Notes: generated by a model from the sequence alone, not told the origin. 64,000 nucleotides of DNA from Zoroaster sp. YZ-2022 (GCA_029582265.1 CM055830.1:36691124-36755123), one strand, 5' to 3'; positions 40,180 to 51,350 are shown, counted from the stretch's first letter. Program-made: numbers and translations.

Positions 40180-41556
40180 CAATTCGTAAATCATAACACC
40201 TAGTCCGGTTAAAATCGCAAAACCGAGTATTAAAGCACTTTTTTCTTCTACATGATTGTCTTCTTTTATTGCATCTTTACTATTTAGAGTTGACGTAGTT
40301 TCTAAAGAGTTGCCAACGATAGACGTAGTTTCAAGAGAATGTGATATTGTAGAAGGAGTTGTAAAATCGTTAGATTCTTGTACGTGTTCAGTTATCGGCG
40401 GAGTTGGTGATTGTAAAGGTAAAATAGGAGGAGCAGTGGGTGTCGAATTTGTATTTAAATTTGAACCTAAAGATAAATCGCTCGTCGCTATTAATAAATT
40501 ATTATTGTATCCGGCGTACGTTCCTATTCGTAAATTCATATCGCTCGGTATCATGTATAAATTTTCTCCGATGGTAAAATTTAATTGACTGCGGGCGTAT
40601 TGTAAAACATCTTGATATCGTTGAATGCTAGTTTGTAAATCAACCGGGGAGTCAATTTCTGCTTCGGTTATATTTATAAATTCACGTTGCGCGTCTAAAC
40701 CGGTACCACCCGATAAAAATGAGCTTTTTGCTTGCGCTTGAGCTCCTAAAATCGCGTAAACGTACGTTCTTATAGAATCGTTAATTCGTTGCGTGCCGAC
40801 GTCCGTAAAACCTACAGACACGCCGATTATAAATTTTGACCAAGCGAGCTCCGTGGAAGATTGTAAAATGAATGCGATCGTATAGGTCGAAGGATGATTT
40901 CCAAAACTCATTTTAGTCGCGGTTTTGTAATAATCGTAATCGGTCACCTCGGTAGAAATAACGTTCAAACTACTTTTATCGTAGTTGTTTCCGTGTACCG
41001 CTTTGTAACCGTTATCGTAATAATAAGCCGTTCCTAATCCGTTTGAATTTAAATCGACTCGTTGTTTCCAATTGGAGACTTGTGAAAGGTGAAATTCTTT
41101 ACATGTGTTTTTGTACGCGCTCACGTCTATGTTATTAGCAAACGCGTCATAAAAATTTTGGAACGATGCGGGACAGCTCATTTCTTTGAGCAATCGTCTA
41201 ATTTGATAATAGACGTGAAATCTAAAAAAACTACGAATCATCGGGTTTAAATGGTTTAAATGTTGATAACTCACGCCGCATCTCGTTGTGGCGCAGTACG
41301 TCGCAAAATTTATTTGATTTTGATAAAATTTGAGCGGGTTAGAATACCAATCGTCAACAACGTCGTCGCTTTTAACGCGAGGCAGCTTGTAGTTGTTGAA
41401 AACATTATTAAAATGAACGTTAAAAAACTCGTTCTTGTTTATGTAAATGTTTATACTCGTTAAATCGCTATCGTTAAAATCGAGGGGTTGTTTAAAATCT
41501 CCAGATTGCTTGTACGAATACGTAAAATTACTCTCGAATGCTAATGGAAACGTCAT
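40171..41556 (-). CDS. Membrane-anchored 461-residue Polinton protein
   Basis: A complete frame from MTFPLAFESNFTYSYKQSGD to the C-terminal membrane helix ALILGFAILTGLGVMIYELL. Compared with copies 1 and 3, the N-terminal 340 residues are nearly identical, while the region before the membrane helix (about 375-430, Thr/Ser/Pro-rich) varies in length and sequence. Its stop overlaps the convergent gene by 9 bases. It is one of the best-preserved genes of copy 2. Confidence 0.85.
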   Translation of the reverse strand: MTFPLAFESNFTYSYKQSGDFKQPLDFNDSDLTSINIYINKNEFFNVHFNNVFNNYKLPRVKSDDVVDDWYSNPLKFYQNQINFATYCATTRCGVSYQHLNHLNPMIRSFFRFHVYYQIRRLLKEMSCPASFQNFYDAFANNIDVSAYKNTCKEFHLSQVSNWKQRVDLNSNGLGTAYYYDNGYKAVHGNNYDKSSLNVISTEVTDYDYYKTATKMSFGNHPSTYTIAFILQSSTELAWSKFIIGVSVGFTDVGTQRINDSIRTYVYAILGAQAQAKSSFLSGGTGLDAQREFINITEAEIDSPVDLQTSIQRYQDVLQYARSQLNFTIGENLYMIPSDMNLRIGTYAGYNNNLLIATSDLSLGSNLNTNSTPTAPPILPLQSPTPPITEHVQESNDFTTPSTISHSLETTSIVGNSLETTSTLNSKDAIKEDNHVEEKSALILGFAILTGLGVMIYELLF

Positions 41557-41593
41557 TTTATTATTAGAAAAGTTTATAATTTTTAATAATAAA
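41557..41593. promoter_or_regulatory. Compact bidirectional promoter, penton / membrane protein (copy 2)
   Basis: 37 bp between divergent start codons, with TTTATTATTA at one side and TAATAATAAA at the other. The centre, GAAAAGTTTATAATTTT, is nearly the same as in copy 3. Confidence 0.55.
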
Positions 41594-42269
41594 ATGTATC
41601 ATACATTCGAAATCGAAATTGGTAAAGAAGGAGGGTCGATTAAATTAGACAACGTTATCGATAATCGGCGAGACAATCTCTCGATTATATTACACAGCGT
41701 AAACATTTGGGTGGGATATTACAACGTACGTAAAAAAGAAAGAATAATCGTTCGCACAACTAATGAAGACGACGTTGTAAATTTTATCGAACCCGGGCTT
41801 TACAACATTAACGAAATTATCGAGATTATATTGAAACACTCGCCTTTCATCACGTTTACTATCGATAAAACAACCGGTGTTTTCTTGTTTAAAATAACTC
41901 AAGCTGACAAGTCTATTAAATTTACTAGCGGGTTGAGTAATTTATTGGGGTTTCACAACGAATTTCTAACCGTGGGAGAATACACCAACAAAATCGACGT
42001 ACAACTTTTTAAAATGTTATACATTCATTGTGATCAAATTTCTACGACCGATAATTATTTCAACGGAAAACCCTGCACAATTTTAAACGCTTTTCCTTTG
42101 CAAGACGCGTCGTTCGGCGAAAGCATGTACATGCAATATACAAATCCACCAGCAAAAAAAATTACGGGTCGGCACTTTTAACGAGTTGAGTTTTCGAGTT
42201 AGAGATAGCAAAAGTAGAGACGTACATAATCACGGTTTCCCCATTATTTTAAATATAGAAATAATATAA
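41594..42269 (+). pseudogene. Penton-like minor capsid protein, one frameshift
   Basis: Reads MYHTFEIEIGKEGGSIKLDN through LYIHCDQIS and NAFPLQDASFGESMYMQYTN, then loses frame in an A-run near 42155. The last 30 codons (FNELSFRVRDSKSRDV...) continue in another frame to 42269. The break is in an eight-base A homopolymer, so a sequencing error is possible. Confidence 0.88.
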
Positions 42270-42271
42270 AT

Positions 42272-42769
42272 ATGGCGAGTATTTACGGACCCAGTCGTAT
42301 AACGAGCGTTGTCTCTAGAACGAGTGCTAGCGATGAAGCATCGATGAAAGGTGATGTGGGCGAAATTTACGAACATCACGGATATCTAAACAGAGATGAA
42401 ATTTTACAGCGAGTAGTTTTAATTGAAAAATTCGGCGTCGTACTAGGATGGCACGATACGTTTAAACAACCCTTTTTCTTGTTTACGGTCGCGCCTACGT
42501 ATTGTAGCATTTTTACGCAGTTTATAAAAACTAATAGTTTTGCTACGCATTCAGCGACGCGTAATTACGCTCCCAACATTTATTATATTCCTTCTCCGCA
42601 ACGAGATGTAAAATTTCATTTTCTCGATCATGAAATTCAACATTTAAAATATGAAATGTGTTTTAAAATGCGAAACGTTAGAAAAGTTTTTGTAGAAGTG
42701 AGTTTTTTCGGTTCGCTAAATTCAAAAATCTGTTTCAATATTAAAATTAAAAGTTTACCGTCAAATTAA
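42272..42769 (+). CDS. MASIYGPSR protein A (copy 2)
   Basis: 165 residues, intact, starting MASIYGPSRITSVVS. It has the same YEHHGYLNRDEILQRVV, GWHDTFKQPFFLFT and NIYYIPSPQRDVKFHFLDHE blocks as in copy 1 and the FFGSLNSKICFNIKI end. It starts 3 bases after the penton stop; the start context is TAAATATGG. Confidence 0.8.
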   Translation: MASIYGPSRITSVVSRTSASDEASMKGDVGEIYEHHGYLNRDEILQRVVLIEKFGVVLGWHDTFKQPFFLFTVAPTYCSIFTQFIKTNSFATHSATRNYAPNIYYIPSPQRDVKFHFLDHEIQHLKYEMCFKMRNVRKVFVEVSFFGSLNSKICFNIKIKSLPSN

Positions 42770-42787
42770 TGATTTTATACTATAAAC

Positions 42788-43261
42788 ATGGCTAGTATTT
42801 ACGGACCCAGTCGCACGAACTATAGTATCGCTAAAGAGAGTTATAACGATACCGTTCCACACGTTAAAATAGGGTACCTCAAACCTGGTGAACTCTCAAG
42901 TTCTCACATTTTTTATAGCGATTTAGAGATTGAATTTTATTGGCTTGCGAGTCAAACGTGTATTACTATATATAGCGATACGTTGTTTCTTTCGTTCTAT
43001 GTTAGAACTAACGTAGGTGAAAATAATTCTTATTCTTCGGTAGGAAGTAGTACACGTTATGGTGGTAAAACAGATTTTTCAACATACTCTAACGTTGATT
43101 TTAATTTTACGAATGAAACACGATATGTAGAATTTACATTATGCTACGTTTCAAATTTAGATGATCGTGAAATTAAAAAATATATAACTCTAAATTTATT
43201 CGGCTCTTTAGACGAAGGAATATGTTACGAGATAATTGTTAGAACTATTTCGTTAAATTAA
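42788..43261 (+). CDS. MASIYGPSR protein B (copy 2)
   Basis: 157 residues, intact. It begins MASIYGPSRTNYSI and ends NLFGSLDEGICYEIIV. Between these termini it is more diverged from its copy 1 counterpart than protein A is, with conserved LFLSFYVRTNVGENNSYSS and NFTNETRYVEFTLCYVSN. 18 bases separate it from protein A. Confidence 0.8.
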   Translation: MASIYGPSRTNYSIAKESYNDTVPHVKIGYLKPGELSSSHIFYSDLEIEFYWLASQTCITIYSDTLFLSFYVRTNVGENNSYSSVGSSTRYGGKTDFSTYSNVDFNFTNETRYVEFTLCYVSNLDDREIKKYITLNLFGSLDEGICYEIIVRTISLN

Positions 43262-43290
43262 AATCTTTACTATAATAAAAAAAAAAAACA

Positions 43291-44003
43291 ATGAGCGCAC
43301 CTATAGAATCAACGAATGTACTTTATCCAAATTTACCACCTTTGACGAATGATGCTAAATCATTTCGATTGCAAAAAATCGACGATATTCAAAAAGAATT
43401 ACGGATTGAAATTAACGAACGTGAAGCCGTATATAAAAAATATAATAAAATCATCGAAACTTGCGACGTTGTAGAAACTTTAGTCAAATTGGGTTGTATG
43501 GGAGCAGGGGCTATCGGAATAGCCAGTATCACCACAGTCGTATCGTTGCCAGTGGGATTAGCTTTGGAATGTTTAGCTTTATCGTTGGGTGGGGGAGCGT
43601 TCGCCATCAAATACACGAAAAATAAATTGTATAAAAAAGCTAAAAAACACGACGAAATACGAGTTTTAGCAATGAGTAAACTCAACACGATCGAAAACCA
43701 CGTTAGTAAAGCTATAGAAGATGGTTACGTCAGTCAAGAAGAATTTGTGCTCATATGCGAAGAGCGAGATAAATATTATAAAATGAAAGAAAAAATCCAT
43801 AATGTACTCGTTAAACTAACGACTTTACCGGCTGAAACTAACAAACCTATCGATGCAAATGCAGAAAAAAAAATTCTTATAGAAAAACTTTTGAGTTTAA
43901 AGTGAGCGTAAATAAATATTATTACGATGATCAAAAACTCGCTTCGCAAATAGCGGAGCGAGTAACAATGCGTAGGCCACCACCGTACAATTTAAATTTT
44001 TAG
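43291..44003 (+). pseudogene. Coiled-coil membrane protein, C-terminus frameshifted
   Basis: 204 residues are open (43291-43905): IDDIQKELRIEINEREAVYK coiled coil, glycine-rich hydrophobic segment (GAGAIGIASITTVVSLPVG), KKAKKHDEIRVLAMSKLNTI. A shift in the nine-base A-run at about 43865-43873 changes the end; the expected C-terminal sequence (LASQIAERV) continues in another frame to 44003, overlapping the convergent gene as in copy 1. The short protein might still be made. Confidence 0.75.
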
Positions 44004-44324
44004 TACAGTGTTTATAATTAGTTCTAGATGTAAAAAAATAGTTGTTTTATCTGTTGAGTTTATACTCGAAAACTCGCTATAATAAAAATCAATGTAATAC
44101 GTGTCTAAAGCGAGTCGTGTTAAATATTCTTTTATACTCGCTAAATCTCTAGATTTAATCAACTCACGCGCTGGAACTAATTTTTCCAGCACGAGTACAA
44201 TCAATCGTTGCGCATCAACGTTTCTAATGTAATATTCCAATAATATTAAATCGTATGTATTTGTACAAAACGTTTTTGTATATTCAATGAGGTCGAGCAT
44301 ATGCGTTCGTAATAGTTCACCCAT
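43992..44324 (-). CDS. Small helical Polinton protein (110 residues)
   Basis: MGELLRTHMLDLIEYTKTF ... LVPARELIKSRDLASIKEYL ... YYIDFYYSEFSSIN ... HLELIINTVLKI. It aligns end to end with the copy 1 protein at 7976-8323, with about half of residues conserved by eye, so it is under selection as a protein. No motif is recognisable. It lies 12 bases downstream of the zinc-ribbon gene on the same strand. Confidence 0.75.
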   Translation of the reverse strand: MGELLRTHMLDLIEYTKTFCTNTYDLILLEYYIRNVDAQRLIVLVLEKLVPARELIKSRDLASIKEYLTRLALDTYYIDFYYSEFSSINSTDKTTIFLHLELIINTVLKI

Positions 44325-44336
44325 ATTAATATTACT

Positions 44337-44801
44337 CTACAAAACTTGTTCCGTCTTTTCTATTAGCTCTACCATTACGATATTAAACAAACGTCTAGCT
44401 TTTCCTTTTTCAACTTTAAAACGATTAAAACTATTTACTAATACTTTATTCGCACATCTCGTGCAAAATATAGTTGTAGTTTTTGTGCCTTTTTCGCATC
44501 CTAAACAGGGGAGTGGTATACGTTTGCCCAGCTTAATACGACTTTTATGTAATCCGCAATATTTTCCCCCACACACGCTAGCTATACAACACTTGTCCGT
44601 TTTACCTACTAAAAGCCATTCGCAAGGAATGATTGCTTTAGGAAATGTTACATCTTTATATTTTATTACCGCCGTTAAATAATCAAGTTTGGTCAGTTTT
44701 CCATATTTGCCACTACCTGCCTCAATTTTAATATTTTCATTTATTACAATCTCTTTTAGCTCTGCTTTGCTTTTCAAATTATATTCTGTTTTCGTTGTCA
44801 T
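44337..44801 (-). CDS. SAP-like plus zinc-ribbon Polinton protein
   Basis: 154 residues from the ATG at 44801, which lies inside the right TIR; the frame is open upstream but the TIR symmetry supports this start. Residues about 6-48 (YNLKSKAELKEIVINENI, then KLTKLDYLTAVIKY) resemble the helix-extension-helix SAP fold, like the start of the polymerase. Cysteine pairs follow: CEWLLVGKTDKCC, YCGLH, LPCLGCEKGTKTTTIFC, TRC, and a basic C-terminal helix. DNA binding is likely; the role is unknown. The first codons (MTTK) are identical to those of the polymerase at the opposite end. Confidence 0.8.
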   Translation of the reverse strand: MTTKTEYNLKSKAELKEIVINENIKIEAGSGKYGKLTKLDYLTAVIKYKDVTFPKAIIPCEWLLVGKTDKCCIASVCGGKYCGLHKSRIKLGKRIPLPCLGCEKGTKTTTIFCTRCANKVLVNSFNRFKVEKGKARRLFNIVMVELIEKTEQVL

Positions 44802-45325
44802 CTTTATTATTAAACAAGATAATATTATCTTGTTTTTTTCATTTTTTATTATCTCATTTTTATAAGTATAGTTTTTAAAATACACTCAAAACCAAAGGTG
44901 GTTTTGATGACCTCATCGATTTTTTTGATGAGGTCATCTTAAAACGACCTCATGAAAGGGAAACTCCCTTAAAATCATTACTTAAAATCATTTTTTTAAG
45001 TAGGTGGCCCATCTTTCACCGTCTGATAAATCTTTGATACTCACTTTTAAGTAAGCATGTTTTTAATCTTTTAAAAAAACAGTGAAGTTTAATTTTTTTT
45101 AAACAAAATAAAACCAAATTTAAAAAAATAATCCCCTACTACTACCCAGCGAATTTGTTCAAAAATATGTTTTTTAGAAACTAAATTTGTTTAAAAAATC
45201 ATTTTTTAGAAATCGTTTTTAGAATTCATAAAAACCTGGTCAATCTCCCCTACTACTACCCAGCGAATTTGGTTAAAAAATCATTTTTAAGTAGGTGGCC
45301 CAGGACCCCCATCTAACATACTACT
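44790..45325 (-). repeat. Right terminal inverted repeat of Polinton copy 2
   Basis: The reverse complement of 28201-28697 with indels. It ends in CATACTACT at 45317-45325, followed by ACTGTA. It contains the same two iterated cores, the GATGACCTCATC hairpin (about 44912-44938) and the palindrome at 44815-44832. Confidence 0.9.
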
Positions 45326-45344
45326 ACTGTACACCTAAAAATTG

Positions 45345-45511
45345 ATTTGTGCTTAAATTTTTCTTGTTTCTTTAAGTTACAAAAAACATGGCCTTAGTGC
45401 CCTTTTTTCTTTTTTACTTTGGCCTTGGTGCCCTTCCCTTTGGCTTTGGTGCCCTTAAAAATTTGCCCCTATCGAAGGCCAAAGTGGCCTTGCCCTAAAA
45501 ATGATGAAATT
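45345..45511. other. Low-complexity host sequence with GGCCTTGGTGCCC-like repeats
   Basis: Four to five irregular copies of a GGCCTT.GTGCCCTT unit within pyrimidine-rich DNA; no coding signal. Confidence 0.5.
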
Positions 45512-45725
45512 CCAGGCCTGATAATGGTTTGGTATATTAAAAAAATACTGTGGCCCCCGTTTTTTTTCCTTTCTGCAGTCCGAAATTGCCATTGTCGTAA
45601 TGATATCTAATGGGGATAAGTTTCCCTATTAGATATCACTAGGACAGTGGCAATTTCGGACTGCAGAAAATATAATTGCACGGGGGCCACAGTATTTTTT
45701 TTTATACCAAACGATTATTGTCCAG
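45512..45725. repeat. Foldback (large hairpin) element
   Basis: The two halves are inverted copies of one another: GGTTTGGTATA, TACTGTGGCCCCCG, TCTGCAGTCCGAAATTGCCA and TGATATCTAAT appear in order on the left and, reversed and complemented, on the right, centred near 45617. Arms are about 100 bp with a few mismatches and a short loop. Probably a non-autonomous foldback or MITE-type insertion. Confidence 0.75.
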
Positions 45726-45770
45726 CGTCTGTCTTTCATGATTTTTTAGCTAACGACACGTATAAAAACA

Positions 45771-46138
45771 TCAGGGTCGTATTTGCAAGTTGAGTGTAAA
45801 ATACGTGCAAAATACCTGTAGCGACCGTTATACTGTTTTTTATTTTCTATGGAAACTGCCGGAACCGCTGGGTAAAAAAAATACCAGGCCCAGCCCGCTG
45901 AGATATAATATTCCCGGCCTAAATTGCCGCCAGACCAGCACAGCGAAACTCTTCGACGTGTTGAACCATGGGGAAAACGTGCGCCCGATGTTTTTTTTAA
46001 TTTCATGTAAATAAAACGACTTATTTAGGCAAATGCTTATACAGTACTTCTAATAATAATCATAGGCTATACAAACATGGATCTTTGAATCCCGTTTCGT
46101 TGTCGAAAACCATAAGTTATGGCGGCTGTTTAATGGAC
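45771..46138 (+). repeat. 368-bp direct repeat, first copy
   Basis: Nearly identical over 368 bp to 46789-47156, in the same orientation, with a handful of substitutions. It contains ATAAATAAAACG-like A-rich DNA and no convincing reading frame. The 650 bp between the two copies include CAGGGGCGGATCCC, reminiscent of hAT transposon ends, and a C-run. Confidence 0.85.
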
Positions 46139-46788
46139 CATGAGTATTTATTAGCAGGGGCGGATCCCAAAAAAATTGCAGGTGGGGGTCTGGCCAATTT
46201 GTTTTGTTTTTATTAATGTCCGATAGTACCCCTGCAGAATGTCAGTTTTTTAAATGTTCACTTTAATATTGTTACATATTTTTTTTGTCAGAACAGGGAT
46301 CCCCCCCCCCCACCAGTTCGACAAACAACGTGTCTTGCGGCATTCTCTCCATGGAAACCTTTGTTGAAGCTTGCTTTTTTGAACACACGTTGCTACTGTA
46401 AAGGGCAATAAACTTGAAGACGCGTCTATTGCTTATTAAGTTGCACCCTCCAACATAATAGTGTTCTTTTCATTAGTAATTGGCTATCACAGCCAAGCAT
46501 CCTATTCAGTCTGCTATGTAATAGTATTCAATGGTCTATTGAAATCGGTGAGCCAAACTGACCTCTCTGGACACTCTATTGTTCAATTCATTGGCTAACT
46601 CTGCTAAGCATCCTGTTTACTTTCAGTGGTCTTTTGAATTTCTGGGACATCTCTGAAAACATCGGAGTGTTGCCGATTAAAAATCACAGAAATAGTTCAC
46701 AAATGTGTGTTTTATTTTTTTACATTTTTTTAACTGAATGGTAAAGGAGTCTTAAACGAGTGTCAATTCACATTATCGTAGGAAAAAA

Positions 46789-47156
46789 TCAGGGTCGTAT
46801 TTGCAAGTTGAGTGTAAAAAACATGAAAAATACCTGTAGCGACCGTTATCCCGTTTTTTATTTTCTAGGGAAACTGCCGGAACCGCTGGGTAAAAAAATA
46901 CCAGGCCCAACCACGCTGAGAAATAATATTCCCGGTCTAAATTGCCGCCCGACCAGCACAGCGAAACTCTTCGACGTGTTGAACCATGGGGAAAACGTGC
47001 GCCCGATGTTTTTTTTAATTTCATGTAAATAAAACGACTTATTTAGGCAAATGCTTATACAGTACTTCTAATAATAATCATAGGCTATACAAACATGGAT
47101 CTTTGAATCCCGTTTCGTTGTCGAAAACCATAAGTTATGGCGGCTGTTTAATGGAC
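46789..47156 (+). repeat. 368-bp direct repeat, second copy
   Basis: The partner of 45771-46138. The equal length and high identity would fit terminal repeats of a small non-coding retroelement, but TG...CA ends and a primer site are not evident; a local duplication is as likely. Confidence 0.85.
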
Positions 47157-49039
47157 TCTGGAACTAAGCCACAACTCTAAATAAATATCTTCATGGTTGC
47201 TACCTCAACATTCTACTACATTAATAGGTGAACTTGGAAAAGATTTAAACCACCCACCATAATAATACAAAAATGTGCCTCAACCCTTGCACAATACATG
47301 CACTGGGAAATAAATACAGTGGCTTGTGCTGGTAGATCAGTCTTCACGCTTCAGTGGTTAAAAGTAGTACCGGCTACATATCGCCTGTCACTCAGATAAA
47401 GGGATTAAAAGCCACTGTTTGTCCAAGCAGATAAGAGGTGTGAGTTGGTAAACATGAAAAGGATGTGTGATACTTAATTTTTCTCTAATGGAGGATTCCC
47501 GTAATGTGATTAACTTCTCCTCACTCTTGTGTTTATGTATGTGTACAAATCTTACTAATGTGTGCGTATTTGTATATCGTCCCATTTTGCCTTTGAGAAT
47601 AACTGAGGCCAATAACTTTTTGACTTTTGACTAATTTGATTTTAAAGATAAAACAAACTGAAGTTAAAGCATATTTTAGGTGATATAAATATAATTACTT
47701 TGCTTAAATATGGCAGTCAGTCTTCCTATGGAAATTTTGCCGATAGTATTTTTGCAGATAATTATGTACCTATGATTTTCAGACCAACTTGGATCGATGT
47801 AAAATCTTGACCATTATTCCTTCATTGATAATATTATGACAAAATGCAGCTTCATTCATTATACAAATTGACTAGTATTTATGGGCGTGCAATTAGAAAA
47901 TTTAAAGAGGCTATATCGTCACAAACAGAGCTGGCTTTTATCTGGGCATTGAATAAAAACGTATAGTTTTAGCATAGAGAAAGGTTTTATATGTACTCAG
48001 TGACTGAAAATTAATATCATACGAGTGCGCTCTGCATGACCTAGCTAGATAACTGGATGCGATAAGAATCAGTTCCTGCATAATGCGCCCATATGACGAA
48101 CCATAGTGTGATAAACCTGTAGTTGATATTGTACAGTAATGTACGTGTGTATGTTAATGGTGACCATTCATGAACCAATTATGCCTATACATGTAGGCCT
48201 ATGACCAAACGAAACAGTGAAAATAAGTGCATTTATAAGTATACAACAATTAGTTTGTTGTTATTATATTGACAAATAATGTAGTAGCCTCCTCCTACAA
48301 AGAAAATAACGTGTCATGCATCGATAATAATTAGACTAAAATCGGCAGTGTGTTAACAAATCTGAAACAGCTATCACGTTCAGCTAGCAAAATCGCGTCC
48401 ACGAACATTACATGTTACAGCAGAGCAGCACTTCATGGAAATAACATGCATCAAAATCAAATATTGTAAACAAAATGTTTAATAAATGTTTATGATATTA
48501 AGTGTTTGGAATATAATTATGCATGTATACCAATCCCCAGTTATACTTAGGTGTAAATTTGTCACACTGATACACCTTTTTGGACACTTCTTTAAGTATA
48601 ATAGACTGTGTAAGTTGACCTCGAGAACGTAAGAGTTTTCGCGAGAATCTTGACTTCCGGGCACCTCGCATAGCATTTACAACGTGTATTGTGTGCAATT
48701 TTTTATGAAAAGAACTTTATTGTGCTGTTTTAATAAATTTCATCCATTGAATATGGTTTGACTTAATAAAAGCTTGATTTACATTTTGTAAATTGTAAAC
48801 AATTTCGCAAATCCTGGTCAAATCATTTTTTTTAAAACCGACCCTGATTTCCGCTTTCACGTTTGAAACCTTAAAGCCCATGCAACAAAAGGCGATCGTC
48901 GTGATCCTTGACGTACACGCATGCAAACTCGAGCAAGCTGCTAGATTTAGTCGTAGTACGGTACCCAAACCTCGCGAAAACCGTAGGTCGTGTGTATAAA
49001 GTTTCGTTCTGTTATTGTCCGTGAGCGAGTGTTGTCACC
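47157..49039. other. Host sequence without a recognisable gene
   Basis: AT-rich DNA with frequent stops in every frame. Short frames such as 48479-48698 and 48717-48968 show no family features. Confidence 0.5.
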
Positions 49040-49313
49040 ATGGCCCTTTCATTGCAATATTGGTTAAATTATGTAAAGGACGGATCGAAATTGGCAAGAA
49101 AAAGTGAAAACGCAGTTAATTGTTGCAGGGTTCTTCGGTTTGTTTGTGCCTCTGATCTCAAAATAATCATTGGCATGATCGCGAAAAAAATAATAGGACG
49201 TGCGACGTTTTCCCCTTCCGATGCTGCCGGTGGTGGGATCGGAGAAATCGACAAGATCGCAAAAGCAAACAAAACCATCAAACCTTTTCCCCCGCGGAAA
49301 ATTTTTTTTAAAA
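49040..49313 (+). CDS. Possible host first coding exon, cut by the gap
   Basis: GTCACCATGG at 49034-49043 is a strong eukaryotic start context, and the frame stays open for 91 codons up to the gap. It starts MALSLQYWLNYVKDGSKLAR. I do not recognise the protein, and the exon may end well before the gap. It could be chance. Confidence 0.25.
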
Positions 49314-49813
49314 NNNNNNNNNNNNNNNNNNNNNNNNNNNNNNNNNNNNNNNNNNNNNNNNNNNNNNNNNNNNNNNNNNNNNNNNNNNNNNNNNNNNNNN
49401 NNNNNNNNNNNNNNNNNNNNNNNNNNNNNNNNNNNNNNNNNNNNNNNNNNNNNNNNNNNNNNNNNNNNNNNNNNNNNNNNNNNNNNNNNNNNNNNNNNNN
49501 NNNNNNNNNNNNNNNNNNNNNNNNNNNNNNNNNNNNNNNNNNNNNNNNNNNNNNNNNNNNNNNNNNNNNNNNNNNNNNNNNNNNNNNNNNNNNNNNNNNN
49601 NNNNNNNNNNNNNNNNNNNNNNNNNNNNNNNNNNNNNNNNNNNNNNNNNNNNNNNNNNNNNNNNNNNNNNNNNNNNNNNNNNNNNNNNNNNNNNNNNNNN
49701 NNNNNNNNNNNNNNNNNNNNNNNNNNNNNNNNNNNNNNNNNNNNNNNNNNNNNNNNNNNNNNNNNNNNNNNNNNNNNNNNNNNNNNNNNNNNNNNNNNNN
49801 NNNNNNNNNNNNN
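49314..49813. other. Assembly gap (500 N)
   Basis: Exactly 500 N, a nominal-size gap. Frames crossing it are meaningless. Confidence 0.99.
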
Positions 49814-51350
49814 CTTGACTTGATTCTTTTCAAGTTTACCAAAAGTGTATACTGGGGTTTAAGTACAGATTCAAGACCGTGGCCATGCATGGGTGATAAT
49901 GGACCGAGTGGCTGGATATTATAATGAACAGCGACAAATTACATAATTATTCTAAAAATAGGAGACTGTGTCTGTGAAGTGAACGGAAGAGGCATTCGGA
50001 CTAACGTTATGTTAACGTTAACGTTATACTGATAAACTGTCAACATCATTTTTGATGTGGCCAAAACAAATCATCATAACGTTCCTCCATGCCCAAATGT
50101 TGTCGTTAAATAAATTGTATTGTATGACACACCTACCTTCTTTCCTTTCCTCCTCCAGCAGCTAGCGCAGCTAGCTAGCGTCGCCATTATAGACCTTATG
50201 CACATGACGTCATTTGAGTAGGGCGCCCTCGGCTAGAGGTCAAAAGAAGGTTAGGGTTAATGGAAGGTTGACATTTTTTTCATCTATACTTTTTGATGTT
50301 TTGTTTCCAATAGATAAATACAATATTGTTTGCAGATGTTACATTTAGAAGCACACACATATAGTGTATTATGTCAATCATTTCACTGGGTGCCACCATC
50401 ATTTCCTCTCTCGGATTTAATAAATTTCAATTTAAGAGTTCTCAAAATTCTGTAATTACTGCGGTAATACAAATGTAACATTCATTTGTTCAATGCTTCT
50501 TCAACCAAAACTGTGCATGTAATTTGATCAAACAAATTGGTATTATTGCAGTAATGGTGGTATATGATGGCCAGCAGATAACCAGATACCTGAAGATATT
50601 GATGTTCAGAGTTTGTAGAAATATTGCAGGAATCACACATGTAGCTAGCGATCATGGATTTACTGATGGAAGCTGGAATTACAAGACGATTTTTGTTGGC
50701 ATTTGCAGCGGCATTCACAATATTCTTGTGTTTACTTCCTATAATAAACAGAGTAAATACAAACCTGTTAATGCACATAGCCAATGCAGTATTTTCATAT
50801 CACATCTATTCTAGTGTCTAGTTCCCAAAGGACATGGTACAGAATTAAAGGGACAATATCATCACCATCAGAGCATGGAATCAGAGTGCTAGTTTTAGAT
50901 TAACTCAGTGACTGAAAATAATATCCCACATGATAAGGTCATATTACCGTTGCTGTTGCATAAATGAGCCAGTAATTTTCAGTCCTTGTGTTCATCTTAA
51001 AATAGGACACCAATTCCATACCATGTTGAATGTCTGCTCTGATCATGACGATACTGTCCCTTTAACATGAAGTGGGTCATAGGAACCAGATTTGGTTAGA
51101 CAAGAGCCTCATTATGGGCTTCATTGACTTGTGTTCAGGAAAAATCAAGGCTGTGTGAATCAATCACACTGCTATGTAATCATGTTATATTCTACCATTC
51201 TATCAACACTCAAGAATGGCTTGAATCTATTGTTCTAAGCACTTTATCATAGATTAATTAGGTTGTAACACGACTTCAACACGATGTATAGTACTCAGTT
51301 TTGCTACTGTACAAGTACATTATTTTTTCCCATACAAAGTGTCAACAAAC
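49814..51350. other. Host intronic or intergenic sequence
   Basis: No convincing coding region. A stretch near 50820-51065 contains an imperfect inverted arrangement (AAAGGGACAATATCATCACC... and GACGATACTGTCCCTTTAA), possibly another small foldback element. The region may be an intron of the zinc-finger gene at 51351. Confidence 0.45.

Larger units (their letters stand above)
28201..45325. mobile_element. Polinton/Maverick copy 2 (17.1 kb, different subfamily)
   Basis: The 6-bp duplication ACTGTA flanks it exactly (28195-28200 and 45326-45331). Terminal inverted repeats of about 500 bp share only the outer AGTAGTATG and the iterated core with copies 1 and 3; the rest is different. Gene order equals that of copy 3 reading left to right. 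Intact: 143-type, coiled-coil/proline gene, 461-residue protein, both MASIYGPSR genes, small helical protein and zinc-ribbon protein. Broken: polymerase, integrase, 77-, 139- and 202-type genes, ATPase, major capsid, penton, second coiled-coil gene. The left terminus looks slightly altered (GTATATGTAG versus AGTAGTATGTTAG at the right). Confidence 0.93.

Noticed and set aside
44802..44885. A longer start for the zinc-ribbon protein
   Set aside because: The extra 28 codons fall in A/T-rich TIR, and the opposite TIR supports the ATG at 44801.
45746..47032. Similar 74-90-codon frames in the two 368-bp repeats
   Set aside because: Their similarity follows from the DNA duplication; lysine/proline runs and differing ends give no sign of coding selection.
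49069..49890. Long open frames crossing 49314-49813
   Set aside because: They run through a 500-N gap; only the start at 49040 has any supporting context.
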